This document shows positions 8,826 to 19,857 of a stretch of DNA of 64,000 nt, piece after piece (position 1 is the first letter of the stretch; every line of letters begins with the position of its first letter). Below the pieces are notes generated by a model. That model worked only from the letters and a program-made list of their open reading frames with translations. It ran no database searches and was not told the DNA's origin. The DNA lies in the NCBI RefSeq assembly GCF_036227405.1, contig NZ_CP109473.1, positions 2,852,001 through 2,916,000 on the forward strand. Reading direction: 5' to 3'. The stretch is from Streptomyces sp. NBC_01460. GTDB taxonomy: Bacteria > Actinomycetota > Actinomycetes > Streptomycetales > Streptomycetaceae. Position numbers and translations under genes: made by a program.

Positions 8826-9182
8826 TCACCCTTGGGCCGGAGCCTGTGTGCTCTCCTGCGCCGCCCACCGCGCCTTGGCCTCGTCGATCCTGCGCCCGTA
8901 GTGCACCGAGGCCCACCACAGGGCGGCGAAGACCACGCCCAGGATGAACATCATCGGGACGAAGAAACCGCTGAGCACGAGCAGGACCTGGAGCGCCCAG
9001 CCGAGCTGAACGCCACCGGGCCGGGTGAGCACACCGCAGAGCAGGACGGACAGCAGCATGCCGATGCCGCAGACCGTCCAGACGGTGCCCATGGACATGT
9101 CGTCGGACTTCATCGCCACGAGACCGGCGAAGCCGATGACGAAGAATTCACCGATCAGCGTCGATGCACAGAGCGTACGCAC
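8826..9182 (-). CDS. DUF4233 membrane protein
   Basis: 118 residues, GTG start at 9182 with GGAAGG upstream. Four hydrophobic segments can be seen (around residues 6-24, 32-50, 58-72 and 74-92), then a charged tail containing YGRRIDEAKARW. This matches the DUF4233 family, small actinobacterial membrane proteins (Rv2446c in M. tuberculosis) found between folC and ndk. It starts 3 nt past the folC stop, so it is translationally coupled. No function is known for the family. Confidence 0.88.
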   Translation of the reverse strand: MRTLCASTLIGEFFVIGFAGLVAMKSDDMSMGTVWTVCGIGMLLSVLLCGVLTRPGGVQLGWALQVLLVLSGFFVPMMFILGVVFAALWWASVHYGRRIDEAKARWAAQESTQAPAQG

Positions 9183-9185
9183 AGG

Positions 9186-10709
9186 TCAGCGCCTTCCCAG
9201 GAGCAGCCGGGCTTCGCCGACCGTGATCACGGATCCGGTCACCAGGACTCCGGCGCCCGCATATTCGGCTTCTTCCTCGGCGAGCGTGATGGCCGCCTCC
9301 AGCGCGTCGTCCAGACGCGGCTCGACCTGGACGCGTTCGTTGCCGAAGACCTCGACGGCGACCGCGGCGAGCGCGTCCGCGTCCATGGCCCGCCGGCTGG
9401 AGTTCTGGGTCACGACGACTTCGGCGAAGATCGGCTCGAAGGCTTCGAGCAGCCCCCGGACGTCCTTGTCGTCACTCGCGCCGACGACGCCGATCAGCCG
9501 GGAGAAGCTGAACGCCTCGGAGACGCCCTCCGCGGCGGCGAGGGCACCGGCCGGGTTGTGCGCCGCGTCCAGGACGACCGTCGGGCTGGACCTGACGACC
9601 TCCAGGCGGCCCGGCGAGAGGACGGACAGGAAGGCCTTGCGGACCGCTTCCACGTCGAGGCTGCGGGCCTGCTCCGCCCCGATGCCGAAGAACGCCTCGA
9701 CGGCGGCGAGCGCCACCGCGGCGTTGTGCGCCTGGTGCGCCCCGTAGAGCGGCAGGAAGATGTTGTCGTACTCGCCGCCCAGGCCCCGCAGGGTCAGCAG
9801 CTGGCCGCCGACCGCGATCTCACGGGAGACGATGCCGAACTCCATGCCCTCACGGGCGACCGTGGCGTCGACCTCGACGGCCTTCTTCAGCATGACCTGC
9901 GCGGCGTCGACCGGCTGCTGTGCCAGGATCACCGTCGCGCCCTGCTTGACGATGCCGGACTTCTCACCGGCGATCTCGGCGGCGGTGGAGCCGAGGCGGT
10001 CGGTGTGGTCCAGCGAGATGGGGGTGACGACGGCGACCGAGGCGTCGATGACGTTCGTCGCGTCCCAGGTGCCGCCCATGCCGACCTCGACGACCGCGAC
10101 GTCGACCGGCGCGTCGGCGAACGCCGCGTACGCCATGCCCGTCAGCACCTCGAAGAACGAGAGCCGGTAGGGCTGCTGGGCGTCGACCATCTCGACGTAC
10201 GGCTTGATGTCGTTGTACGTCTCGATGAAACGCTCGGCCTCGATGGGCGCGCCGTCCAGGCTGATCCGCTCGGTGATCGACTGGACGTGCGGGGAGGTGT
10301 AGCGGCCGGTGCGGAGCTCGAAGGCGCCCAGCAGGGCCTCGATCATGCGGGCCGTGCTGGTCTTGCCGTTGGTCCCTGTGATGTGGATCGAGGGGTAGGC
10401 GCGCTGGGGCTCGCCCAGGACGTCCATCAGGGCCGCGATGCGGGTCACCGACGGCTCGAGCTTGGTCTCGCCCCACCGGCCGGCGAGCTCCTGCTCCACC
10501 TCGCGCAGTGCCCTGTCGGTCTCGGGGTCGGCCGGGCGGTCGGGGACGGCCTCACCCTGCGGCGGGCCCGACTGGGCGCGCAGCGTCCGGCTCCCGGCCT
10601 CGATCACCGCCAGGTCGGGGTCGCGCTGGGTCTCTTCGTCGACGATCTCCGCGAAGGTGTCGTCGGGATCGGACGCGTCGTGCCGGTCTGAAGGGCGGGG
10701 CTCACTCAC
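9186..10709 (-). CDS. folC: Folylpolyglutamate synthase / dihydrofolate synthase
   Basis: 507 residues. It adds glutamate to dihydropteroate and to folates in the cytoplasm. Motifs: P-loop TGTNGKTST (around residue 110), the Mur-ligase-like GMGGTWDATNV, DHTDRLG, and a C-terminal Mur ligase domain with LDAAHNPAGA. The first 70 or so residues are acidic and unlike the catalytic core, an extension common in Streptomyces FolC. The GTG at 10709 has no Shine-Dalgarno sequence but lies 6 nt after a TAGACT -10 element, which suggests a leaderless transcript. It is separated from valS by a terminator. Confidence 0.94.
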   Translation of the reverse strand: MSEPRPSDRHDASDPDDTFAEIVDEETQRDPDLAVIEAGSRTLRAQSGPPQGEAVPDRPADPETDRALREVEQELAGRWGETKLEPSVTRIAALMDVLGEPQRAYPSIHITGTNGKTSTARMIEALLGAFELRTGRYTSPHVQSITERISLDGAPIEAERFIETYNDIKPYVEMVDAQQPYRLSFFEVLTGMAYAAFADAPVDVAVVEVGMGGTWDATNVIDASVAVVTPISLDHTDRLGSTAAEIAGEKSGIVKQGATVILAQQPVDAAQVMLKKAVEVDATVAREGMEFGIVSREIAVGGQLLTLRGLGGEYDNIFLPLYGAHQAHNAAVALAAVEAFFGIGAEQARSLDVEAVRKAFLSVLSPGRLEVVRSSPTVVLDAAHNPAGALAAAEGVSEAFSFSRLIGVVGASDDKDVRGLLEAFEPIFAEVVVTQNSSRRAMDADALAAVAVEVFGNERVQVEPRLDDALEAAITLAEEEAEYAGAGVLVTGSVITVGEARLLLGRR

Positions 10710-10715
10710 AGGGCC

Positions 10716-10721
10716 AGTCTA
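10716..10721 (-). promoter_or_regulatory. -10 element of a leaderless folC promoter
   Basis: TAGACT on the minus strand ends 6 nt before the folC GTG, so transcription should start at or next to the start codon. No clear -35 hexamer was seen. Confidence 0.5.
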
Positions 10722-10793
10722 CGGATGGCCGCGGACATCGCACGCAGCGCCCGCCGCCGCGCTCCCTCCCCACCCGGCCCCGGGGTACGGCGA

Positions 10794-10831
10794 AGCCCCC
10801 GCGCTCCCGGTCGGTCGGGGGTGCGGGGGCT
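10794..10831 (-). terminator. Terminator after valS
   Basis: Perfect 9-bp stem AGCCCCCGC (10794-10802) with 10823-10831, extendable by CCC/GGG pairs inside. It lies 14 nt past the valS stop. Confidence 0.75.
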
Positions 10832-10845
10832 CCGGCTTCAGGTCA

Positions 10846-13467
10846 TCAGGCCCCGGGCAGGTTCGCCAGCTGGGCGCTGATCCGCTCGATGTCGGCCTCC
10901 GCCTTGGCGAGCCGGCCACGGATCTTGTCGACCACGTTGTCCGGTGCCTTGGCGAGGAAGGCCTCGTTGCCGAGCTTGCCGGTGGCCTGGGCCTTCTCCT
11001 TCTCGGCGGCGCCCAGGTCCTTCGTCAGGCGCTTGCGCTCGGCCTCGACGTCGATGGTGCCGGACAGGTCGAGGGCGACCGTGGCTCCGGCGACCGGCAG
11101 CGTGGCCGTCGCGTGGAAGCCGTCCCCGGCCGGCTGCAGGCGCAGCAGCTGGCGGATGGCCGCCTCGTGCGGGGCGAGCACCGTACCGGTGACGGTCAGC
11201 TCGGCCGGGACCTTCTGGCCGGGCTGCAGGCCCTGGTCCGAGCGGAAGCGGCGGACCTCGGTGACGACCTGCTGGACGAGCTCGATCTCCTTCTCGGCGG
11301 CCTCGTCACGGAAGCCGCTGTCCTTGGGCCAGTCGGCGACGACGACGGACTCCTGACCGGTGAGGGTCGTCCAGAGCTGCTCGGTCACGAACGGGACGAT
11401 CGGGTGCAGCAGCCGGAGCGTGACGTCCAGGACCTCGCCGAGGACCCGGGCGGACACCTGCGCCTGCTCGCCGCCGGCGAAGAACGTGGTCTTCGACAGC
11501 TCGACGTACCAGTCGAAGACCTCGTCCCACGCGAAGTGGTAGAGGGCGTCGCTGAGCTTGGCGAACTGGAAGTCCTCGTAGAACGCGTCGGCGTCGGCGA
11601 CGGTCTTGTTCAGCCGCGACAGGATCCAGCGGTCGGTGGCCGAGAGCTTCTCGACGGGCGGGAGCTCCCCCTCCACCGTCGCGCCGTTCATCATCGCGAA
11701 ACGGGTCGCGTTCCAGATCTTGTTGGCGAAGTTGCGGGAGGCCTGGACCCAGTCCTCGCCGATCGGGACGTCGGTACCGGGGTTGGCGCCCTTGGCGAGG
11801 GTGAAGCGGACGGCGTCGGAGCCGTACGTGTCCATCCAGTCGAGCGGGTCGACGACGTTGCCGAAGGACTTCGACATCTTCTTGCCGCGCTCGTCACGGA
11901 CCAGACCGGTGAGTGCGATCGTCTTGAACGGGGCCTCGCCGTCCATGACGTACAGGCCGAACATCATCATCCGGGCGACCCAGAAGAAGATGATGTCGTG
12001 GCCGGTGACGAGGACGTCGGTCGGATAGAACTTCTTGAGGTCCGGGGTCTCCTCGGGCCAGCCGAGCGTGGAGAACGGCCAGAGACCGGACGAGAACCAG
12101 GTGTCCAGGACGTCGTTGTCCTGGGTCCAGCCCTCGCCGGTGGGCGGCTGCTCGTCGGGGCCGACGCAGACGACCTCGCCCTCGGGGCCGTACCAGACGG
12201 GGATGCGGTGGCCCCACCAGAGCTGGCGCGAGATGCACCAGTCGTTGAGGTTGTCGACCCAGTCGAAGTACCGCTTCTCCATCTCCTTGGGGTGGATCGC
12301 GACCCGGCCGTCACGGACCGCGTCACCGGCGGCCTTGGCGAGGGTCTCGACCTTGACCCACCACTGGAGCGACAGCCGGGGCTCGACGGTCGTGCGGCAG
12401 CGGGAGCAGTGGCCGACGGAGTGGACGTACGGGCGCTTCTCGGCCACGATCCGGCCCTGCCCTCGCAGCGCGCCGACGATAGCGGAACGGGCCTCGAAAC
12501 GGTCGAGGCCCTCGAACGGGCCGGCGACGGTGATGACACCGCGCTCGTCCATGACGGTCATCGACTCCAGGCCGTGGCGCTGGCCGATCGCGAAGTCGTT
12601 CGGGTCGTGCGCCGGGGTCACCTTGACGGCGCCCGTGCCGAACTCCGGGTCGACGTGGTGGTCGGCGACGACCGGGATCGTGCGGTCGGTGAGCGGCAGC
12701 TTGATCCGCTTGCCGATGAGGTGCGTGTACCGGGCGTCGTCCGGGTGGACGGCGACCGCGGTGTCACCCAGCATCGTCTCGGCGCGCGTCGTGGCGACGA
12801 CCAGCGTCTCCTCGCCCTCGCCGTACCGGATCGAGACGAGCTCGCCGTCGTCGTCCTGGTAGTCGACCTCGATGTCGGAGATCGCGGTGAGACAGCGGGG
12901 GCACCAGTTGATGATGCGCTCGGCGCGGTAGATCAGCTCGTCGTCGTAGAGCCGCTTGAAGATCGTCTGGACGGCGGCGGACAGCCCCTCGTCCATGGTG
13001 AAGCGCTCACGGGACCAGTCGACTCCGTCGCCGAGGCGGCGCATCTGGCCGAGGATCTTGCCGCCGTACTCTTCCTTCCACTGCCAGACGCGCTCGACGA
13101 ACTCCTCGCGCCCCAGGTCGTGGCGGGACTTGCCCTCCTCGCCGAGCTGCTGCTCGACCTTGTTCTGGGTGGCGATGCCGGCGTGGTCCATGCCGGGCAG
13201 CCACAGCGCCTCGTACCCCTGCATCCGCTTGCGACGGGTGAGGGCGTCCATGAGCGTGTGCTGGAAGGCGTGGCCCAGGTGGAGGGAACCGGTGACGTTG
13301 GGCGGCGGGATGACGATCGTGTACGGAGGCTTCTCGCTCTCGGGGTCCGCCGTGAAGTAACCGCGCTCCACCCAGCGCTCGTACAGCTTCCCCTCTACCT
13401 CGGCCGGCGCGTACTGGGTCGGCAGTTCGGGGATGCTGGCTGGCTGCTGCGCTGCGTTCTCGGTCAC
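10846..13467 (-). CDS. valS: Valyl-tRNA synthetase
   Basis: 873 residues. Class I signatures: HLGH at residues 63-66 within [13 protein letters not shown] and KMSKS within [10 protein letters not shown], with the large editing domain between. The C-terminal coiled coil (about 805-870, [15 protein letters not shown]) is the ValRS tRNA-binding arm. The open frame reaches 13500, but I choose the GTG at 13467 (MTENAAQQ): it is preceded at 7 nt by TAAACT, a good -10 element, and there is no Shine-Dalgarno sequence, so a leaderless transcript is likely. No T-box leader was seen. Confidence 0.96.
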   Translation of the reverse strand: MTENAAQQPASIPELPTQYAPAEVEGKLYERWVERGYFTADPESEKPPYTIVIPPPNVTGSLHLGHAFQHTLMDALTRRKRMQGYEALWLPGMDHAGIATQNKVEQQLGEEGKSRHDLGREEFVERVWQWKEEYGGKILGQMRRLGDGVDWSRERFTMDEGLSAAVQTIFKRLYDDELIYRAERIINWCPRCLTAISDIEVDYQDDDGELVSIRYGEGEETLVVATTRAETMLGDTAVAVHPDDARYTHLIGKRIKLPLTDRTIPVVADHHVDPEFGTGAVKVTPAHDPNDFAIGQRHGLESMTVMDERGVITVAGPFEGLDRFEARSAIVGALRGQGRIVAEKRPYVHSVGHCSRCRTTVEPRLSLQWWVKVETLAKAAGDAVRDGRVAIHPKEMEKRYFDWVDNLNDWCISRQLWWGHRIPVWYGPEGEVVCVGPDEQPPTGEGWTQDNDVLDTWFSSGLWPFSTLGWPEETPDLKKFYPTDVLVTGHDIIFFWVARMMMFGLYVMDGEAPFKTIALTGLVRDERGKKMSKSFGNVVDPLDWMDTYGSDAVRFTLAKGANPGTDVPIGEDWVQASRNFANKIWNATRFAMMNGATVEGELPPVEKLSATDRWILSRLNKTVADADAFYEDFQFAKLSDALYHFAWDEVFDWYVELSKTTFFAGGEQAQVSARVLGEVLDVTLRLLHPIVPFVTEQLWTTLTGQESVVVADWPKDSGFRDEAAEKEIELVQQVVTEVRRFRSDQGLQPGQKVPAELTVTGTVLAPHEAAIRQLLRLQPAGDGFHATATLPVAGATVALDLSGTIDVEAERKRLTKDLGAAEKEKAQATGKLGNEAFLAKAPDNVVDKIRGRLAKAEADIERISAQLANLPGA

Positions 13468-13474
13468 GGCACAC

Positions 13475-13480
13475 AGTTTA
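13475..13480 (-). promoter_or_regulatory. -10 element of a leaderless valS promoter
   Basis: TAAACT on the minus strand, 7 nt before the valS GTG at 13467. It supports that start over the upstream in-frame ATG at 13500. Confidence 0.5.
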
Positions 13481-13604
13481 GGGGCGTCACAGTCGTGCAC
13501 TGAAACCGGTTTGTTCAGTAACGGTGTACGTGCGGATTCCCTAAGTGAGCGCCGCTTCCGTCAGGATGTTCGGAACGCATAAGCATTCTGGAGGGGACAG
13601 CGCC

Positions 13605-14609
13605 ATGAGCTACAACCAGCCGGGCCCGTACGGCGGGCAGCCGCCGCAGGGCCAGCCCGGACCGTACGGCCAGCAGCCGGGTCCGTACGGCCAGCAGCCC
13701 GGCCCGTACGGGGGCCCGCCGCCGCAGCCGCCGCAGGGCCAGCCCGGCTACGGCTACCCGCAGCAGGCGCCCCAGGGTGTCCCGCCGCAGCAGCAGCCGC
13801 CTCAGCCGGGCTACGGCTACCCGCAGCAGCCCGGCCCGTACGGCCAGCAGCCGCCCACCCCGCCGTACGGCGGGCAGCAGGCGTACCCCGGCATGCCGCC
13901 GCAGCCCGGTGCGCCGAAGAAGAAGACGGGCCTGATCATCGGTGCGGCCGTCGTGGCGCTGGCCGTGGTGGCGGGCGGGGTGTACTTCCTGACCTCGGGC
14001 GGCGGCAACGGTGACGTGGCCGACTCCACCAAGGGCTACAAGATCACTCCGGCCGCCTCGGTGGGCGACTACAAGAAGAGCGACAAGAGCTCGTCCTCGG
14101 ACACGATGACGAGCAAGGAGAAGACCGAGGCCGAGGCCCTGGGCATCAAGGACGCCCACAAGGCCGAGGCCCAGTACCAGAGCGGCGAGCTCGAGAAGAA
14201 TCCCCTCACGACCAAGATGCTCATGCTGTACGGCAATTGGGGTGAGGTCTCCGACCCGGCGAAGGCCCTCGACGGCATGTTCGCACAGGCCAAGCTCGGG
14301 ATGGCCGAGAGCGGGGACGAGGGGGATGCCACCCTGGTCGGCAGCCCCAAGAGCGTCACGCCCGAAGGCTTCGAGGGTGCACTGATGAAGTGCCAGGAGA
14401 TGAAGGTGGTCAACGACGAGGCCGACGGCACCGCGGCAGGGGGGCCCAAGGAGATGGTGATGCCCGTCTGCATCTGGGCCGACTACAGCACTGTCGCGGC
14501 CGTCATCGGCGTCGACATCGGCGCGGCGATGACCAACAAGTCCATGACGCAGGACGAGACGGCCGCCCTCGCGGCCAAGCTCTACAACACCTCGCGCACC
14601 AAGGTCTGA
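13605..14609 (+). CDS. Gly/Pro/Gln/Tyr-rich single-pass membrane protein, function unknown
   Basis: 334 residues; GGAGGGG 9 nt before the ATG fixes the start. Residues 1-100 are low complexity, built from repeats of GQQPGPYG and PPQPGYGYPQQ type. KKK then precedes one membrane helix at about 106-126 (TGLIIGAAVVALAVVAGGVYFL), and residues 130-334 form a Lys/Asp-rich domain predicted outside the membrane. Such a cytosolic Pro/Gly/Gln-rich tail plus one helix plus extracytoplasmic domain is common in actinobacterial envelope proteins. I do not recognise the C-terminal domain. It stands alone between valS and clpX, divergent from valS and convergent with clpX. Confidence 0.85.
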   Translation: MSYNQPGPYGGQPPQGQPGPYGQQPGPYGQQPGPYGGPPPQPPQGQPGYGYPQQAPQGVPPQQQPPQPGYGYPQQPGPYGQQPPTPPYGGQQAYPGMPPQPGAPKKKTGLIIGAAVVALAVVAGGVYFLTSGGGNGDVADSTKGYKITPAASVGDYKKSDKSSSSDTMTSKEKTEAEALGIKDAHKAEAQYQSGELEKNPLTTKMLMLYGNWGEVSDPAKALDGMFAQAKLGMAESGDEGDATLVGSPKSVTPEGFEGALMKCQEMKVVNDEADGTAAGGPKEMVMPVCIWADYSTVAAVIGVDIGAAMTNKSMTQDETAALAAKLYNTSRTKV

Positions 14610-14619
14610 CCCGCAACGC

Positions 14620-14656
14620 CGAAGGGGCGCCCGGCCGTCGGCCGGGCGCCCCTTCG
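14620..14656. terminator. Bidirectional terminator between the Gly/Pro-rich gene and clpX
   Basis: A perfect 16-bp inverted repeat (14620-14635 with 14641-14656) around CGTCG sits between the convergent stops, 11 nt after one and 23 nt after the other. It can serve both genes. Confidence 0.85.
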
Positions 14657-14679
14657 CGTGTGCGTCGCTGTCGCCGCCG

Positions 14680-15978
<1,299 letters not shown>

Positions 15979-16069
15979 GAGGTGCTTCCCCTTCGCCTGG
16001 GAGCAGCCTGGTTCAGCGGCTCCTGGTGCCTCTATCCGACGGTACCTTGCCTGGCCCCCCGTTCGGGCC

Positions 16070-16124
16070 CCCCTTGGCACGGTTCACACGGCCGTGGCCG
16101 TGCGGAACGGAATGTGCCAAGGGG
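16070..16124 (-). terminator. Long hairpin between clpP2 and clpX
   Basis: Outer arms CCCCTTGGCAC (16070-16080) and its exact complement (16114-16124) enclose two more nested pairs, GTTC/GAAC and CACGGCC/GGCCGTG (16087-16093 with 16096-16102). It begins 11 nt past the clpP2 stop and should end the clpP1-clpP2 transcript. Confidence 0.7.
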
Positions 16125-16135
16125 AAAGACCGACG

Positions 16136-16819
16136 TCAGACGGACGCGCCTGCGGTGGTCTTACGGGTGGAGACAATCTGGTCCACCAGACCGTACGCGA
16201 GTGCGTCGTCGGCGGTAAGGATCTTGTCGCGCTCGATGTCCTCGCTGATCTTCTCCAGCGGGGTGGTCGAGTGCTTGGCCAGCATCTGCTCGAGCTGGGT
16301 GCGCATCCGCAGGATCTCGTTGGCCGCGATCTCCAGGTCGGAGAGCTGCTCACGGCCGGTCTGCGAGGACGGCTGGTGGATCAGCACACGGGCGTGCGGG
16401 AGCGCCATGCGCTTGCCCGGGGTGCCCGCGGCGAGCAGGACGGCGGCGGCGGAGGCCGCCTGGCCCATGCAGACCGTCTGGATGTCCGGCTTCACGAACT
16501 GCATCGTGTCGTAGATCGCGGTGAGCGCGGTGAACGAGCCGCCGGGGCTGTTGATGTAGATCGAGATGTCACGGTCCGGGTCCATCGACTCCAGGCACAG
16601 CAGCTGCGCCATGACGTCGTTGGCCGAGGCGTCGTCGATCTGGACGCCGAGGAAGATCACGCGCTCCTCGAAGAGCTTCGCGTACGGGTCGTACTCGCGC
16701 ACGCCCTGCGAGGTGCGCTCCACGAAGCGCGGGACGACGTAGCGGTTGTCCACCTGCGGGCCGGTGTAGAGGCCGCTCGCGGAGGCGCCGGAGAAGTTGT
16801 TCATGTGGGTCTTCACCAT
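16136..16819 (-). CDS. clpP2: ATP-dependent Clp protease proteolytic subunit ClpP2
   Basis: 227 residues from the ATG at 16819. The catalytic triad is visible as S123 (QAASAAA), H148 (LIHQP) and D198 (IERDK). N-terminal [17 protein letters not shown] is typical of the actinobacterial ClpP2 paralogue. In Streptomyces ClpP1 and ClpP2 form the housekeeping peptidase with ClpX or ClpC. It lies 67 bp after clpP1 in one operon. An inner ATG at 16804 (MNNFSG) is about equally likely as the true start and would shorten it by five residues. Confidence 0.95.
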   Translation of the reverse strand: MVKTHMNNFSGASASGLYTGPQVDNRYVVPRFVERTSQGVREYDPYAKLFEERVIFLGVQIDDASANDVMAQLLCLESMDPDRDISIYINSPGGSFTALTAIYDTMQFVKPDIQTVCMGQAASAAAVLLAAGTPGKRMALPHARVLIHQPSSQTGREQLSDLEIAANEILRMRTQLEQMLAKHSTTPLEKISEDIERDKILTADDALAYGLVDQIVSTRKTTAGASV

Positions 16820-16886
16820 CCTGGTGGCAAATCTGAGGGCTGGGGGTCTCGGCGTACGAGAGGGTGCGGGGTGGTGCACGCCCGGA

Positions 16887-17504
16887 TCAGGCGCCGGTGC
16901 CGCCGCCGCCCGGGATGCCCGACGCGACCGAGATGATCTCGTCGATGAGGCCGTACTCCTTGGCCTCCTCGGCGGTGTACCAGCGGTCGCGGTCGCCGTC
17001 GCGGATGATCGTCTCCACGGTCTGACCGGAGTGGTGGGCGGTGATCTCCGCCATCCGCGTCTTCGTACGGAGCAGGTACTGCGCCTGGATCTTGATGTCC
17101 GAGGCGGTACCGCCGATGCCGGCCGAACCCTGGTGCATGAGGATGTCGGTGTTCGGGAGCGCGAAGCGCTTGCCCGCCGTGCCACCGGTGAGCAGGAACT
17201 GGCCCATCGAGGCCGCCATGCCCATACCGATGGTGACCACGTCGTTCGGGATGTACTGCATGGTGTCGTAGACCGCCATGCCCGCCGTCACCGAGCCGCC
17301 GGGGCTGTTGATGTAGAGGTAGATGTCCTTGTCGGGTTCCGCGGCAAGGAGCAGAAGCTGTGCGGTGATCTTGTTGGCGATGTCATCGTCGACCTGCTGA
17401 CCGAGGAAGATGATGCGCTCGCCGAGCAGTCGGCTGTAGACCTGGTCACCGAGGCCTCCACCGAGGGACGGCTCTCCGGCGGCGTAGGGCATCAGATTCG
17501 TCAC
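16887..17504 (-). CDS. clpP1: ATP-dependent Clp protease proteolytic subunit ClpP1
   Basis: 205 residues, GTG at 17504 after AGGTGG. S99 (MGMAASMG) and H124 (LMHQ) of the triad are clear, and an Asp lies in the DGDRDR stretch at 170-174. It is the first gene of clpP1-clpP2. The promoter region carries a match to the ClgR operator, so it is likely activated by ClgR when ClgR, itself a Clp substrate, builds up. The C-terminal [11 protein letters not shown] tail is flexible and longer than in E. coli ClpP. Confidence 0.96.
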   Translation of the reverse strand: MTNLMPYAAGEPSLGGGLGDQVYSRLLGERIIFLGQQVDDDIANKITAQLLLLAAEPDKDIYLYINSPGGSVTAGMAVYDTMQYIPNDVVTIGMGMAASMGQFLLTGGTAGKRFALPNTDILMHQGSAGIGGTASDIKIQAQYLLRTKTRMAEITAHHSGQTVETIIRDGDRDRWYTAEEAKEYGLIDEIISVASGIPGGGGTGA

Positions 17505-17637
17505 GTATCCACCTGCTCGTCTCTGACGGCTCCGGCCGTCTCAGCGTCTTCGTACCGGGTGGGCCGGGACTACCCGACCCTTCCTCTTCATGGACCCTAA
17601 CGCGCAGGTGGGACAACGCCATCCCGCTTCCCCAACT

Positions 17638-17651
17638 GTTCGCTGGGAGCG
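17638..17651 (+). promoter_or_regulatory. ClgR-type operator upstream of clpP1
   Basis: GTTCGC-TGGGA-GCG at 17638-17651 matches the GTTCGC-N5-GCG motif reported for ClgR upstream of clpP1 and lon in S. lividans (recalled, not searched). It lies 134 bp upstream of the clpP1 start codon. Confidence 0.7.
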
Positions 17652-17723
17652 CAAGGTAAGCCAGTGGGCACAAGGGTTCCCGGGTGCGTCACCGGCCGCG
17701 GTCCCGGGCTCGGGCCGATACGA

Positions 17724-17760
17724 CGGCGGGCCCCGGACGTGGTACGTCCGGGGCCCGCCG
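17724..17760 (-). terminator. Terminator after tig
   Basis: A perfect 17-bp stem (17724-17740 with 17744-17760) with loop GGT lies 30 nt past the tig stop and insulates tig from the clpP1 promoter. Confidence 0.85.
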
Positions 17761-17790
17761 CGTGGATCGGGTCAGCGAGCGGAACGGGGC

Positions 17791-19188
17791 TCAGGCCTCG
17801 TTCTTCTCGTCCTTCTCCTCGGCCTTCTCGGTGCCCTCGGCGGCCTCGGCCGTCTCGGTGGCCTCCTCGGCGTCCTCATCGTCCTCGAGGTCGACGATCT
17901 CACCGTTGGTGTCGACGACCTTGGCGGCCTCGACGACGACGGCGAGCGCCTTGCCGCGGGCGACCTCGCCGACGAGCATCGGCACCTGGCCGCCTTCGAC
18001 GACGGCCTGGGCGAACTGGTCGGGGCTCATGCCGGAGGACTGCGCGCGCCGCATGAGGTGCTCGGTGAGCTCCTCCTGGTTGACGTTCAGCTTCTCCTTG
18101 TTGACGAGCTCGTCAAGGATGAACTGGGTCTTGATGCCCTTGACGGCCTGCTCGGAGGTCTCGTTCTCGAACTCCTCCAGGGTCTTGCCCTGGATCTCGA
18201 GGTACTTCTCGAGGTCGAGACCCATCTGGCCGAGCTGGTGGTGCTCCAGGTTGTGCTTGCGGGTCTGGACCTCGTCCGCGAGAAGCTTCTCGGGGATCGG
18301 GACCTCGGCCAGCTTCAGCAGTTCCTCGAGGACGCGCTCCTGGGCCTGGGTGGCCTGGTCGTACTGCTTGCTGTTCTCGAGGCGCTTGCGGCTGTCCTCG
18401 CGAAGCTCGGCGAGCGTGTCGAACTCGCTCGCCATCTGCGCGAAGTCGTCGTCCAGCTCGGGCAGTTCGCGCGAGGCGACGGCGGTGACCTTGACGGTGA
18501 CCTCCGCTTCCTTGCCCTCGGCGGAGCCGCCCTTCAGCTCGGAGGTGAAGGTGGCCTCGCCACCGGCCTCCAGGCCGGTCACGGCCTCGTCGATGCCTTC
18601 GAGGAGCTCGCCGGAACCGATGGTGTACGAGACACCCGCGGCCACGCCGTCCTCGAGGACCTCTCCGTCGACCTTGGCCTCCAGGTCGATCGTCACGACG
18701 TCGCCCTCGGCGGCGGCGCGCTCGACCGGGTTGGTCGACGCGAAGCGCTCGCGGAGCTGCTCCACGGCCTTCTCGACCTCTTCGTCGGTGACTTCGAGTG
18801 CGTCCACGGTGACCTCGATGCCGGAGTAGTCCGGAATCTCGATCTCGGGACGGACATCCACCTCGGCGGTGAAGGCCAGCAGTTCGCCGTCCTTGAGCTC
18901 GGTGATGTCAACCTCGGGCTGGCCCAGAACGTTGAGCTCACCCTCGTTGACAGCCTCGGTGTAGAACTTCGGAAGGGCGTCGTTGACGGCCTCCTCCAGC
19001 ACAGCACCACGGCCGAACCGCTGGTCGATGACGCGGTTGGGGATCTTGCCCTTACGGAAGCCCTTCACCGTGACCTGCTGGTTGATCTTCTTGTACGCCG
19101 CGTCGAGGCTGTCCTTGAGCTCCTCGAAGGGCACCTCGATGCTGAGCCGAACCCGAGTCGGGTTCAGGGTCTCCACGGCGCTCTTCAC
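17791..19188 (-). CDS. tig: Trigger factor, ribosome-bound chaperone
   Basis: 465 residues, GTG at 19188 with AAGGAG 7 nt before it. The N-terminal ribosome-docking domain has the signature GFRKGKIP (43-50). A central FKBP-type prolyl isomerase domain (about 155-245) and a helical C-terminal domain follow. The last 35 residues are a strongly acidic, low-complexity tail ([11 protein letters not shown]). It binds nascent chains at the ribosome exit. tig, clpP1, clpP2 and clpX lie in a row, but hairpins and a ClgR box divide them into at least three transcription units. Confidence 0.96.
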   Translation of the reverse strand: MKSAVETLNPTRVRLSIEVPFEELKDSLDAAYKKINQQVTVKGFRKGKIPNRVIDQRFGRGAVLEEAVNDALPKFYTEAVNEGELNVLGQPEVDITELKDGELLAFTAEVDVRPEIEIPDYSGIEVTVDALEVTDEEVEKAVEQLRERFASTNPVERAAAEGDVVTIDLEAKVDGEVLEDGVAAGVSYTIGSGELLEGIDEAVTGLEAGGEATFTSELKGGSAEGKEAEVTVKVTAVASRELPELDDDFAQMASEFDTLAELREDSRKRLENSKQYDQATQAQERVLEELLKLAEVPIPEKLLADEVQTRKHNLEHHQLGQMGLDLEKYLEIQGKTLEEFENETSEQAVKGIKTQFILDELVNKEKLNVNQEELTEHLMRRAQSSGMSPDQFAQAVVEGGQVPMLVGEVARGKALAVVVEAAKVVDTNGEIVDLEDDEDAEEATETAEAAEGTEKAEEKDEKNEA

Positions 19189-19338
19189 GGTTCGGTCTCC
19201 TTGGTGGCTGACTTCTTGGGGTTCTGCTGGGCCGCCGAGAGGCGGCTTCGCGGATCGAGCCCGGTACATCAGACACACGGGCACGCAATTTGCATAGTAA
19301 CGGCAAGGGGGAGGACTCCCACAATGCGATCTTGCTGG

Positions 19339-19415
19339 TGGTCGGGGTGGCCGGATTCGAACCGACGACCTTCCGCTCCCAAAGCGGACGCGCTACCAAG
19401 CTGCGCCACACCCCG
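19339..19415 (-). tRNA. tRNA-Pro (UGG)
   Basis: 77 nt with encoded CCA. The acceptor stem CGGGGTG pairs with CACCCCG. The anticodon loop is TTTGGGA, giving UGG. The T arm GGTTCGAATCC is intact. Confidence 0.96.
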
Positions 19416-19536
19416 TCGGTGCGACACGTAGGGTACATGCAGACGAGCGCTGCGTCGGCCGCTTTGCACAGGCGGTCACCGGCGGGTGTCACGGGGGCAC
19501 GCCGATACGGGTGTGCGCGCACCTTCCCGGACCCGC

Positions 19537-19542
19537 TACGAT
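19537..19542 (+). promoter_or_regulatory. -10 element of the tRNA-Gly promoter
   Basis: TACGAT lies 52 nt before the mature 5' end of tRNA-Gly, in CCGCTACGATGCTGTCC. The -35 hexamer is not clear. Confidence 0.4.
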
Positions 19543-19594
19543 GCTGTCCGTACCGAGTTCCACCGGGCCTTTCCGGACCGGTGTCGCGGTGCTC

Positions 19595-19668
19595 GCGGGC
19601 GTAGCTCAATGGTAGAGCCCTAGTCTTCCAAACTAGCTACGCGGGTTCGATTCCCGTCGCCCGCTCCA
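19595..19668 (+). tRNA. tRNA-Gly (UCC)
   Basis: 74 nt with encoded CCA. Acceptor stem GCGGGCG/CGCCCGC, anticodon stem CTAGT/ACTAG around CTTCCAA (anticodon UCC), T arm GGTTCGATTCC. It is divergent from tRNA-Pro. No integrase or repeated tRNA end was found next to it. Confidence 0.96.
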
Positions 19669-19674
19669 ACAGCT

Positions 19675-19713
19675 CAGGGCCAGGTCGGAGGATTGTTCCT
19701 CCACCTGGCCCTG
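19675..19713 (+). terminator. Terminator after tRNA-Gly
   Basis: An 11-bp stem (19675-19685 with 19703-19713), one bulged C, then a 6-bp stem GGAGGA/TCCTCC with loop TTGT. It starts 7 nt after the tRNA and is followed by a weak pyrimidine run. Confidence 0.85.
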
Positions 19714-19857
19714 CTGCTTTCCCACGGGTCACCCGGCTGCCGGGAGCGCGACGGCGGGCCGGGGCGCTCGTCCGACCCGGCCCGCCCCGCGCTCGCACGG
19801 CGCATGGCGGAGCACCGATCGGCGATCGGCCGCCGGCCGGGTCCCTGGCGTGCGGCC

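Noticed and set aside
9186..10709. folC long N-terminus as a wrong start
   Set aside because: The TAGACT element 6 nt before the GTG supports the long form, and the extension is known in Streptomyces.
10438..13503. 1021-codon plus-strand frame opposite valS
   Set aside because: Shadow of valS, with the same Leu/Val/Asp/Arg-rich composition as other antisense frames and no ribosome site.
13468..13604. T-box riboswitch for valS
   Set aside because: The gap to the divergent gene is only 137 bp, there is no T-box core sequence, and the start looks leaderless.
19339..19668. tRNA pair as an integration site for a mobile element
   Set aside because: No integrase, no duplicated tRNA 3' end and no change in base composition next to either tRNA.
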